A DNA stretch of 64,000 nucleotides from positions 124,001-188,000 of the forward strand of contig JAQGDQ010000251.1 in the NCBI GenBank assembly GCA_030141605.1. Direction: 5' to 3'. The translations under genes and the position numbers were made by a program. The notes under the pieces are model-generated. The model worked only from the letters and a program-made list of their open reading frames with translations. It made no database searches and was not told the DNA's origin. Below are positions 1 to 11,453 of the stretch, in pieces (position 1 is the first letter of the stretch; each line of letters opens with the position of its first letter). The stretch comes from Tubiluchus corallicola (Eukaryota; Priapulida; Priapulimorpha; Priapulimorphida; Tubiluchidae).

Positions 1-280
1 ACAGGGTGGCAAAAGACCAAGAGGTCACCTAGCACCCACCCTTATTTGTGCAACATTAATTAGTATGGTTAATTATGTGACACTAGTTGCAGCTTTGTAC
101 GAGACTCACTTAATTTGAGGAAAACAGTGCATTTAAATGACAAAATAAAAATAATAATAATAGTAATAATAACCATGCATTGAAATTAAAAAAAATTTAA
201 TAAAGGTAGTTGGAAACAGTTCGTCCAAAAGCAGTATGATCTCCAAATACTTATCAATTCATATAATTTAACTTGTTTAG

Positions 281-3200
281 GAACATATGGATAAAGAAAA
301 GTATATCAAGTCTGGTTATACTGATTTATCATTGTCAAAAGAGAAATTTGGAAGCTCTGTAGAATGCGTAGAAAAGGCTGTGGATGATTCTTCTGATCAC
401 AGATTAAGCATTTCAGCTCGGTTTCTGCAAAAATCACAGAATGGAAGTGCAAAGTAAGTGTTAATCGTCTTGTAATTTTATTCATGCGCTTTCTTTATGA
501 ATTGACTATTTTTCATTTTTGCAACATTTATGACATCTTTATAACATGCAATTATAACGGCCTTTTCTGGCGATTGCTTTTTACATTTTACTTGATGTGT
601 TTAATATTTTTTACTAATATCATTTTTTAATTTGTAGAAAGATTGGGTATGGAGGAAGCGGTGACAGATCATATTCTCCTAAAACCACAGTTTCTGATAC
701 GGTATGTGAAATTTTTTGCATGTACATTTTTTAATGTAGTTTTTATTATTTGCTAAGCTTTGAATATTTAATAATTTCAATATTTTTTCTATTCAATGCA
801 CGCATCATTGTGGATAAATGGTTTTTTCTACAATTGTGTATAATTATGGTGAGTTATGTGGAAGTGTTTAAGTTGACCTTTCTACCTATTTATTTTTCCA
901 CCAGTTATATCCCTCAGTAATTTTACTACCTATTTTGTAATGCTGCACAGCTAATATTCATCGAAAAGTCACAATTGGAGTTCTAATCGAGCAATAAAAA
1001 AGCTCTGCTTCGAACAGATTCTAAACGTGGTAGAATCTAAAAATTTCAATAGCCATAAATTACGTAATTTACACTTAAGGGTAATCTGAATTAACATAGT
1101 GCACACTTCGTTTATAATTTACTGGATTAGTTATTTTTTACATAGCATTGGTTTTTATAGTAGTTGGCTTATGCAGATGAACTTTGTCGACATAATATTT
1201 ATTCTTATTAAACTGATTAAACTGGCCTATAACACGAGAACAGAAATTTGTCCGCAGGCATCAGCCCATTTTATTTGAAACAAACAGATAAATTTTGTTC
1301 AAGTTTGAAACTCAAATTTTCAACTGGATTTGAATTTTTACCTAGCACCGCTGGCTATTTTTAAAGACGTAATTGAACACTACTGAGTGAAAAACTAGTA
1401 AACTTTCTAAACTACTCACTACCTGTTTTACTGCCTGATACGCTTGTTCTGTTTGTTTATTTAGCACTAAATTTGAAGTTTTCTCTTAACGGTCTTGTTT
1501 TTGGTGCAAATGCAGATTTTTATAGTTTGCCTTTGAACGTATATGATTTTTTTTTAACCAAATCTTATCTTTGTGATGTTTATTGCACTTTCTTCATTTT
1601 GTTTGTTCATTTTACAAAGCTCACTGTAAAACTGATCATGCATATCTTCATGGTTTTCATTTTGCAGTAATAAGGAAGTAATAAATTAAGCTGTATAACT
1701 GTGAATGTGCTGATTTACATGGATTGATCACAATATACGTCTTGATATGAATGTTTTGGGGGCAAATAATTGTCAATGTCAATTATAAATGTTCATTTAT
1801 CTTTTTAATTGCTTCGTTGGAAATAATTGTTACTACAGACTCAGAAGTTGTTGTAATCATTCTGTGCAGATTAAGTACATAAGTATCACTTTTAGTTCAG
1901 CGCTGTGATATTTTGCCTGTGTAAATCAGAATTCGCTTTAAGAAGGTTTCTTCCTGGTAATGTTAATCGTACATCAACAGGTTGCCACTTGAGAGTATTT
2001 GCTAAATTGAGTGGATAATCTAGCAGCTTTGCTGGAAATATTGTTTTTAGTACAGTATATAATTAATGTGCTGTAACTTAACTAGTAGTTAATTGGGTGT
2101 TTGCAGACTTTACAGAAGCGTACAGAGGAGTTGGGAAAAGCCATGGAAGCAACTAGAAAGCGACTGGAATCTGTAAGTTCGTTTTTCAACAATTACATAT
2201 GAGTAGTATAACTTCAGTGATTTCTGTTTTGTATATGTTTTTTTATCAACTTTTTTTATCAGTTGTCCAAAAATTTCACATTTGTGAAGTTGTCTTCGTT
2301 AATACAGACTCCTGATTATTTTGTTGCAAATTTTACAGCTGGGTTGGAAAGGTAGTCGGGGCAAACTGTCTGCGGACACAAATATTAGTGGTGACTACGA
2401 ACGTGAGACACCTTCTCCACCAACGAAAGATACGCCTTCAGAAAGTGGTAAGGATCAGTAATTGTTACTTTTGGTAAAAACCTTTTGCAAGCTTGCATTA
2501 GATTAGCTTGTCAGTTTTTGGTTTCTCGTGTGTACAGTCTTCTTGTGCATTTGTTTATTAAGGTGTGATGGCAAGAGATTTAAACAGCGGTTTGTAAATT
2601 TATTGAGCATTTTCCTGAGAAATCTTAAATAGTGGCTACTTGATACCACTGAAACTGGAATGTAATTTTTTCACAGATGTTGTACAGTTTGTGTCTACAT
2701 TAAGTATCACTTTTTTACATTCGTGGTTCTGTTTTTTATCATTCATATACTAAACGATTATACCAAAATTTTGAAAGCAAAAGTCTGAAATTGTTTTTCT
2801 TAGATTTTGTTGAGATTTGACAAAAATTTGTGATATACCAAAAACATAATGCTGAAGCTTAGGCAGCTTTTCTGCTTGGTGTTTGTTCTTACCTGTGTTT
2901 CTAAAGCAAATGGGTACTGTTGACTATTGATACTGCATCTATGACAACAAGATATTTCTTGCTTAGCATTTCTTTTCTGCTTTTAGAACTGCTGCTTCAG
3001 CGTGCTAAGTCTCTACCGGATGTTTCTGCTATCGGCACTCGGAGACGGGTGCTACCACCTACGCCATCAGATTCCAGTCAATCAACTGGTAAAGGCTCAA
3101 AACAAGTAGCCCGTACTAATGTTTACATGATCATAGGTACCGTTCATTTATGCTATGCCATGACTTGCAGTGGCATGGAATGGAATGTTGGTATCACTCG

Positions 3201-6200
3201 GACACGGCGGGCAAAATTACATTTTGTTGTTGTTTGAATTTTTAAGTTTTTTTTTTGAGTAATACTAACAAAGTAACAAGTTTTCCAACTGCCAGGTAAT
3301 CATGGTGTTAGTTTTAACATATGGTGTTTTATTAGTCACTCTCTAATTTCATTTTCAGTTTTCTTTGCGGGTAATCGATCAACAGCATTCATCTTGTGCA
3401 AAGCTCTTACTCAATAAATGTCAATTTTTTGACAGTGCATTCCAAAGTTTTGCTACCTTGTTGACTCTAGTGCACGAATGGCTATCTACAGAAAAAAGCA
3501 TAGTATATAAATGTGATTTAAAATTGCTGCAGTACTTTTATGAAGCCAAGTTCATTGCCACAACAAATTTTCAAGAATTGGATACTCAGCTGCCAAATTG
3601 TCATTTGGTTCACGTTATAATTTTTATTCATTTTTGGAAATGAGTAACTTTTGAAACACCTGATATTATAAGCTTATTTGATGTTTGATAGATTAACAAA
3701 GCCAAAGATTGTTGCATTACTGCAAGAAAAACTTCACTTGAATGATGAAGTTGGTTTTTGTTGGTGTGAGAGGTGGTCGTTGAAGTGACTTGCATATTTG
3801 AATCTACTGAATCTCCTTAAAATAGTTAGCACTTTTTGGAGGGTTTTTCTGAATCTTTGCATGGTGGTGCATGGTACTAACATGGTATTGTGTCATTGTA
3901 GCAGAAAATTAAAGCTTTGTAGGTACTTTTTATCCAAGTTCACTAATATTGATTAATATAAATAGTACTATTACTGTAGCGGTCCATAATTTTTTAACAA
4001 CTTTGAAGCCACAGATAGTTTTCCACTTTTTCTAATATTGTCAATTTGTCATTGTAATTGATGTTTCAATGGACATTGGATGAACTGAACTAATAAAAAT
4101 TGAAAGCAGCTGAGAAATCTATTTTCGTAATTTTTCTTTACTGTCATGCTAATAACAGCAAGTATTCTGGCACTTTTGTCTATACTTAAAATTGTATAAT
4201 ATCAGTGACATTTTGCTTAATATTTTTTGATCAATGACATACTTGAGTCAGACAAAACTGTATTAAATAAAATAATGACTTTATGCAGTTTGGTGTTGTT
4301 GAGGAATCCAAATGTCAGATGTTTGCCACTGCTAATGTTGAACGGCTCTGGCAAGATGAGAGCTTAGCTAATTTTTGAGAGTAATCCTTTAGGATGAGCC
4401 GCTAACTGCAGAGGTGTCTTTCAATGTTTAAATGTTTATATCTCCTTCACTGAGATAAATAGTCAGATGCACTATGAAACTTCCTAGAAGCGGTTTTCCT
4501 AATGTCTATCCAGTTATTAACAAGACTTCGTGTAGCTTAACTGTTGTATCCGAGTGTTTATGTGACCACTCAGCTGTTCATTTAGTTTCTTTTGCTTACC
4601 GTTGAATTCTAGATGAAATTTAATAATATTTATTGATTTTTTTCAGCAGAAACAAGGTCTTCTCGTATGAAGAGAAGCAGTAGCCAGCAAGATGTTAATA
4701 AGCCAGCTCGTAGTCCAAGTTTTACCGGCTCGACTCGGTCTGGAGGCGTTCCATCGTACGCACAGAGTACATCTAGTTCTCAAGCTAAAATGGCAAAAAG
4801 CAGGTATAGTAGAATTCATTATTATTTACCATTATTCATTATTTTTGTGTTATAACTGTGATTCTTTTGTGTGCAGTTTTAATTTTGGTGAGTGTTTAGC
4901 TGCATTTTTACTAGACAGTGTACCATTGGATATAATACAGCTAAATTTAAAATAACCTTAATTGTTTCTACAGATCTATAACGAATCTGCCAGATGCATC
5001 GCAAGATGCTGAACCCAAGAAACCGTCCCGATCTCAGCAAAGATACAAGCGGCTAAGCTTCATGACTGCTAAATCCACCCCTAATTTAGCAACTGATGTC
5101 GATAAGAAGACCGTAGGAGTCGACGACCAGCAAGCAAAGGAGGACGTGTCGGTCACCGTGACCCGCCGCGCTTCCATGTCCGCATCGGCTGTGGAGGGAA
5201 AAAGTCGACAGGAAAGAGTCGCTGAGATGCTGAACAAGCAGCCACCCATTGAAATCAGAGCAGATGCCATGTCTAGAGTAACAGAAAATGTTAGCATCAC
5301 AACAAAGCGACCGCCAATGGTACCTCCAAGAAAGAAAGCTGTGCCTGGAGAACGAAGTCCAATGGAACTACCAGTGAAAGATACGTCGCCGAGTCCAGTA
5401 CGGAAGGGAGATATGACAACAAGTGCCACCTATAGTTCATCGCCGGTACTAACAAGGAAAACACCCGACAGAAAGCAGAGGCACCATGAAATGTCTCCGC
5501 AATCTGAGAAAGGTGCTTTAACTTTCTTATTAAAAAAGAAATTTAACTATATGCTAAATTAAGCAGGTTATAGTATCTATATTTATAGAATATATGTATG
5601 ACTGTATGTTGTAAAGCATAAGTTATTTCTGTTGGGTATGTGATAGATAGCATAGTCTCTTGTACAGTTAACTAGCACAAAGTCACCTGAATTTTTTCCA
5701 CTTCTAGTTTTGATTATGTTGTCATGTGTGAATGTCTCGTATTGTATAGTCAGTTTGATGCTAACTTTATTCTGGCTTTATAGATCCGACAGTGGAAATT
5801 TGTATCGAGCAGCTGCAAAATGCTACACAAAATGCAATCTGCATGTATGACAAGGTAATGAAAATGCTTTCTATAAATTATTTCTTAATTACACTAAGAT
5901 TTAGAAACTCATCTCAAACTTTAAGTATGCATATAATTCTATAGCTTTTCATTGGATGTTGTGAATTATTATTTCAATTGCTCAGTGCTGGATGTACGCT
6001 TAGTTTTTTCTAGCCAAAAATTAGCACTAGTTTTTTTGACGACAAGTTCTTTTGTACTCGACTGTTTTGTAGATATTTGTAATATTGTAATAGTGAAACA
6101 GAATTATATTATCCTTTGAAGTTGTGTGTAGGTTTTGAGGTAGCGCAGTTCGAATAACTGCATTACATCGATGTTTTTCAACAGTAACAAATTCGCTAAC

Positions 6201-7303
6201 TGTAACAAATATAAACAATCTCATTCACAAATTTTGGTATTGATTATAATTTTTCAGGTGGTTCAGTCAGAAGCTCTCAAAAAGGAGGAGAAGTTAGACA
6301 AACTGAGGCGCCTTGCTTTATCATTCCAACAGACCCAAGATGTAATTGCCAGGTAACGTTGAAAAGAGATACTTTCTAAATTCAGTGTAATTCAACTATA
6401 AACTTTTTAATTCAGTATTCCAGTGGCTTACAGTAATTTCTATATTTGCCCATCACCTTGTTTATTATTTAGTTTTTTTAATGTGTTACGTCATGTCATT
6501 CCTGAAAACCAGAATCCGGCATTCTGTAACAGCACCTACTCAATGAGATGTTTGTGTCATGTCTAGAACCTAGCTCACAGTCAGGGATATTCCTGTAAGA
6601 TGAGCCACTGGACTGGCAGAGATGTGTCAGCCATGTTTGATGGCACAAAAATGTACATTTGTCTGCAACCTTGTGCTGTAGCAACCAGCTAGTGCTATAT
6701 TCATGAAATTATCCCAAGGTGGCTCCAGGGCTTGACATTTACTACCCATTGTTGAATCACTAACTGCCTATAATTATTGCTTCAACATTAATGAAAGAGA
6801 AACCACCTGCAAGTCTAGCTAGATATTCGTAAGAAAGATACGTGGTTTCAAGCAAATAGAAAGAAATTAATCAGTAGCAATATGAATAAAACTCGTAAAA
6901 TGTTTAATTTAATTTAATGTGATTTAAGCAGCATTGATTTTTCCCTCTGGAACGTATCTCAGTTCTTTTACAATTACTTTCTCTGGAAGTCTTGGTTTCA
7001 TTTAACGACGTTTCCCTTAACATCTCGTTTTGCTGGAACGCATTAGCATCATTAAGCGAGGATTTAGTGAAAAAAAAGTATATATTTTCTGTATTGTTAG
7101 TATTAATGTGACTTCTTTCATTTAGATGCGCATCTAAGCACTTGGACAGCATATCATTGACTGAATTGAACGCTCTACAAGATTCGTTAGCTAAACGTGC
7201 CAGTGATCCGGACACGTCTGCCGTCATGCTGCAGCAATACAATTCACTCCTTTTCAACCTTCGTGTGCACAAAATGCAATCTTCACCAGCTTCTGATGTA
7301 TAG
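281..7303 (+). CDS. Ser/Arg-rich protein with C-terminal helical domain, 3' part (unrecognised family)
   Basis: Ten exons join in one frame: 281-453, 638-701, 2107-2172, 2339-2447, 2987-3088, 4647-4803, 4974-5512, 5784-5854, 6258-6352 and 7126-7303 (TAG at 7301). All have GT..AG borders and matching phases, giving 517 residues here. The first exon follows an acceptor (TTTAG at 276-280) and is open across it, so the protein probably starts upstream; ATG at 287 is a possible start. The middle is low-complexity and likely disordered. It has a short helix (LQKRTEELGKAMEATRKRL), Ser-Pro motifs, a repeated 'SLPDVS / NLPDAS' style peptide, RRAS/KRLS-type basic kinase sites and a proline stretch (PPMVPPRKK). 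The last ~110 residues are charged and helical (EICIEQLQNATQNAICMYDK ... LTELNALQDSLAKR ... MLQQYNSLLFNLRVHK), suggesting a helical bundle. A basic Ser-rich linker with a terminal bundle recalls microtubule- or centrosome-associated scaffolds (the CEP170 group was considered), but I cannot confirm that. Gene reality is near certain; function is unknown. Confidence 0.85.
702..2106 (+). other. Long AT-rich intron of the first gene
   Basis: This intron separates the 638-701 and 2107-2172 exons. It is AT-rich with no recognisable repeat structure. The open frame near 1473-1670 is Phe/Leu-rich, has no splice or family support and looks like chance. Confidence 0.6.
3089..4646 (+). other. Intron of the first gene, no other feature seen
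   Basis: The donor GTAAAG at 3089 and acceptor TTTTTTTCAG ending at 4646 bound this intron; phase 1 is preserved across it. Short frames inside (for example 3365-3643) show no family resemblance. I see no repeat or RNA gene. Confidence 0.6.
6660..7066. mobile_element. 3' half of a pogo-like MITE (family of 29465-30108)
   Basis: From about 6660 the sequence follows 29790-30105 closely. Shared stretches include 'gaaattaatcagtag', 'ctctggaac', 'tctcagttcttttac', 'ctggaagtcttgg' and 'ttggaacgcattag'. It ends near 'cattaagcgaggattta'. Only this half is present; the left inverted repeat is missing. It sits in the last intron of the first gene, about 60 bp before the final acceptor. Confidence 0.7.
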
Positions 7304-10249
7304 GTCTGTGTTGTAAACTTTAGATTTTTGTAAAGTAAAATCACCTTCAGGGTGAATACATCTTCAGAATTAGTGGTAATATGCACAACCTTTGAACGTG
7401 CATTTGCATTAAACATTAAGTGAAGAGCGCATCTACTTTCACTGTTGCTGGTATGCTCATAGAAAATTCCGCACACCACAGCATTGAATTATTCCCAACA
7501 AGTTTGTAACAATTGTTGTAAGATTAGGTTGTCTATGCAAGGTGTTGTCATCCATGTACTAATTGTGATATTCTAATTCAGCTTTGTAGCCATTTTTGTA
7601 TATATATTCTTTTTTATTGGTGCAAACTTTCTGCATTATTATAATTCATTAAACGTTCTATATTAGCTTATGTTAAACATTCCTGTGTTTTTACTAATAT
7701 ATGGCAGCTGGTTGTTCTGTTATGACAGTGTATGGATTGATAGCATGTAATTATTAATGTGTTAGTTGTAATGTAAATACTAATATGGACAATTGGACAT
7801 GGTGCTGCTTTTCATACTGTTCTTAATTTGCTCACCACGCTTCAAAGCGAGGGAGCATAAGTTATACTTATTTATCGGCATGATGCGAATAACATACATA
7901 AATAAATCTTGATCTTTTACTAGATGTAGTGTTACTACGCCTCTCAGGTTGTAATACGAAATACAAATTAACTATGTTGAACGGACACGGTTTTGCTATA
8001 TTTTTAATTAAAATACGTCTCACCTTTTATACTAATGTTTGCTACTGCATTTAATTAGTACATAATTAAATTTACGTTATTGTTTAGGAGTTGTGTATAC
8101 TTCAGGCTATAACTTATGTAATGTTTTTAACAGTTCATGGGCTGAATGCACAACTTGGGACACGAGTCTCTTGTTTGTTGGAGCACAATCAAAATATTTC
8201 TTGTCTATGTATTTTGTATTTAAACATTAACCAAGTCACATTGTATACTAATTATTGTGTAAATAAAACCACTGCTCCTGTTGTAAATTTAGACTACGTT
8301 TAACTACAGTAGTACTTTTGTGACTGTAACAGTTGTGATTGTTTACTCAAAGTATGAATCATTAATTTTAGTAATTCCCATAACTTGTTGGTAGTCAGCC
8401 AAAACTTAAAAACGTTGAACTGCTTGTTATTTAAGTTAAGTATTTAAATTATTGACATGTCAAGAGGTACTCCATTCTTCAAGCAATGTTGGTTGTTCGC
8501 AGGCACTACCATTATCCACATAAGGAATCATTTTTTTAATTAGAAAACAGTGCAAAGTGTTTATAGAATTACCAATTTTTTAAACAAAGTTCTCATTGGA
8601 ATGATGTTAGTTCCACTTTCAGGTGGAAACCTTCGATGGGTGCATTTTATTTGGTAATCTATCAAAGTAGAACATTATATAGGATACTCTGACATTAGTA
8701 CTGTAACGTTTGTTGATCTTGGAAAGTTAAAACAATAGATTACCCAATAATTAATGCTGTTATCATTACATTCCATGATATATGCATTTACCTAACTAAA
8801 TTAAAAGTTGTTATTTTTGTGCCAGAATGACAGTTAACAGCTTGTAATATATGTAACAGTAGTAGTTTATGAATGCCACGTAAAAATACAATTGTACAAC
8901 CAGCAGAGCAATATAGGATGGTAGTCTCTTTCATATTGTCAAAGATGCTAAAAGATTTTTGGGACATATTTGTCAGCTGTGTTCATAGAGTAATATACAT
9001 TACACACAGCTATTATGTGATTTACTCTTATGGTATAAAAAGCTGTTATATTGAAACATCATTACTTATTAAACTGAAGCTACTTTTATCAGGATTTTAA
9101 CAAAGGAGCTGATGCAAGTTATGATGTATAATGTTACCCATGCAATGCTTGTAGAAAATACTTTCATATTAAAATTAATGTTGTTTTATTTGTTATATCG
9201 TTTGCGTTAATTCAAATGGCCCTTATTAAAATAATAATAATCAGTTGTGTTGTGTTTTACAAAAAATACTTTAAACATCTGAAATGTACTAAACATATTG
9301 TGAATCATAGATTTTTTACCATTGACAGTTATCAAAATGTTTGCACTCACAATCCAAATAGAAATAGAAATACAAGATTACAACATCTTCACGATAGATT
9401 ACTAGATATACAAAAAACATTCTGTAGAAAAGCTTGTTAAATTTTCTTTCTGAAGATTATCGTATTGGGCTATTTCAGGACAACACGTTCATAATCAAGA
9501 GCAACAAACAAAAATTATCATGAAATAATCACAAAACAATTTAAGCATTGACTAGTTACAGCTGGAACGCAGTTTTTATAACTTAAAAGAAGACAACGGT
9601 GAAGAAAATAAAGGCAAATTAAGCAATTAATTATTTTATGTAACAGTGCAATGCAAGATAAAGTAACACTACGTATAAAGTGAAGCTTTTATATTAATGA
9701 TTATTTTAAATTGAGAGCTGCAAAAATGTAGTTAAGGACTTCAATTTGCGCTTGTTCACCTCTGTGGGCAGTGTAGACTGTGGACTGAGTGGGAAAGGGT
9801 TAGCGTAAGTAAGTAAATAAAAAATTTATTTGTCTCTGAATTTTACATAATAAGCATAAACAAAAGGTAAAAAAATAAAGACGGAAAAGAGACGGGGTGG
9901 CGAAGGGCGTAAAATTTCCTAAATCGTGTAGTGACAAAATCAGCGATCACTAAGCAGTGCCACTTAGTAAGCATTGTCATGTGTTTAAAGACATACCATA
10001 TTGCCAATTTTGGCATGTTTGCAAGTTGCAGTTTGAGAGTTTGTTGATTGACTTATAAATTTGCGTGGAGGTATTTTCTGATTTTTTTTTTATAAATTTT
10101 GCTTCACAGTAGACTTTCTTGATTTACTCTACGTTTTTATTGATTTATTTTTCGGCCTTTTTGTTTCTTTAGCAACTGGCAAAAGCACAGTGCTAGGGTT
10201 GTGAAACTCCCAGGCACAGTGTGTGGGAAAATTTTAGTAGGGTGCTGAG
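7304..10249. other. 3' flank of the first gene and intergenic DNA
   Basis: This holds the untranslated tail of the first gene. Candidate poly(A) signals are ATTAAA near 7646 and AATAAA at 7901-7906; I cannot tell which is used. The rest is AT-rich with short unsupported frames (8091, 8873, 9216) that lack codon bias or family resemblance. No RNA gene or mobile element was recognised. Confidence 0.5.
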
Positions 10250-10890
10250 GAACACCAATGCATCCTTTGTCGAGTAACAGTGGCTTTTAGTATACAAAAC
10301 AAAAGGGATGTGTGAGACGAATTAAATGATATGAGCTATGCCCAAATTACTGCCATTACTTTGCATTAGGGGGTAAAAACAGAAATAAGAAATCGGGGAG
10401 ACAAGTGTTTCCTTTTCAAGAAATGACAGCTTGTAGTACATCACATAAAAGATCTTGATGAGGCAAATTGAATGGTATGAGTTATGGTTTATTCTTGACC
10501 CAATTAGTGGTGAAAAAACCAAAATTGGATGTTGGAGAAACAAATGCTTCCAATTTCGAACAACAGTACCTTGTAATACATCAAGTGAATGGTCTCAGTG
10601 AGACATACTGAATGGTTTGATTATACCTAGAGTGGCTGACCTGGAAAGGGACAATAACCGAAATTCGGAAGTCATGAGACGAATACTTCCAGTGTCAAGA
10701 AACATTAAGTTGTTATATATCAAATTAAATACCTGGATGAGACATATTTAGCAGTATGAGTTGTGCTCATATTGATTGGCCTGTGACTTTGAGGTTGCAG
10801 GTTAAGGATTACAATCACAGTTTTAGTATCTTGTAGTAAGTCAACTGAAAAGTTTTAATGAGCCAAATTGAATCGTGTGCATTGACATAT
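10250..10890. repeat. Degenerate tandem array, ~140-bp unit, about 4.5 copies
   Basis: A landmark resembling 'gatgagacaaattgaatggtatgagttatg' recurs near 10311, 10456, 10600, 10736 and 10858, so spacing is about 145, 144, 136 and 122 bp. Between landmarks, blocks such as 'cagtaccttgtaatacatcaa' and 'aaattgg/aaattcgg ... gagac' recur in the same order. Copies are well diverged, so this is an old array. The open frame across it on the minus strand is a by-product of the repetition. Confidence 0.65.
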
Positions 10891-11435
10891 GTTTGGTTGA
10901 TTCTTGACCCACATGTCAAAAACTGACAAGTTCTGATTTCATTAAAACTGTTTATGCCAACCATAACTCTTCTTACATACGTTGTGTTAATTATTTTGAA
11001 AACCCCTTTTTACTTGTAAATACAGAACAAAAGCTGTCGTTTAAAAGCATCACTGTTACAGAAGCAGAATCTTACTACAGTTTATGGCACAGTCAGACGT
11101 GTTTACTAGTTCATACTCTGTTCTGTTTAAATTCAAATTTATTTATTTTCTTAAACTGAATTCGTGCGAAATATGCAACAATGTACATAATATACATGTA
11201 ATAACAAGGTGTAAGAATGCACTATCCAATGTGGTTCAGAACAGAGTGGGCACAAATTATTACAGTATGATCAAATGATTTTTAGATACAATTTCGCCTT
11301 CAAATTATTATGATTAAATTAAAAATACCATTAATTTTCAGGACAAAGGAAGATGGTGTAACACGAAAAACTCACCAAAATACTTGTAAAGAAAGCTATT
11401 TGCTTCAGTTTTTTTTATCTAATTTATGTAATTTT

Positions 11436-11449
11436 TACAATTGTTTTAG
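11436..11449 (+). other. Probable 3' splice site before the KIFBP start codon
   Basis: A pyrimidine-rich tract ending TTTTAG at 11449 lies four bases before ATG 11454. It implies a spliced 5' untranslated leader and argues against the upstream ATG at 11310. Confidence 0.55.
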
Positions 11450-11453
11450 GAAT

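Noticed and set aside
11310-11453. Upstream in-frame ATG of the KIFBP frame
   Set aside because: The added residues are unlike the family, the DNA is T-rich and a splice acceptor ends four bases before the downstream ATG.
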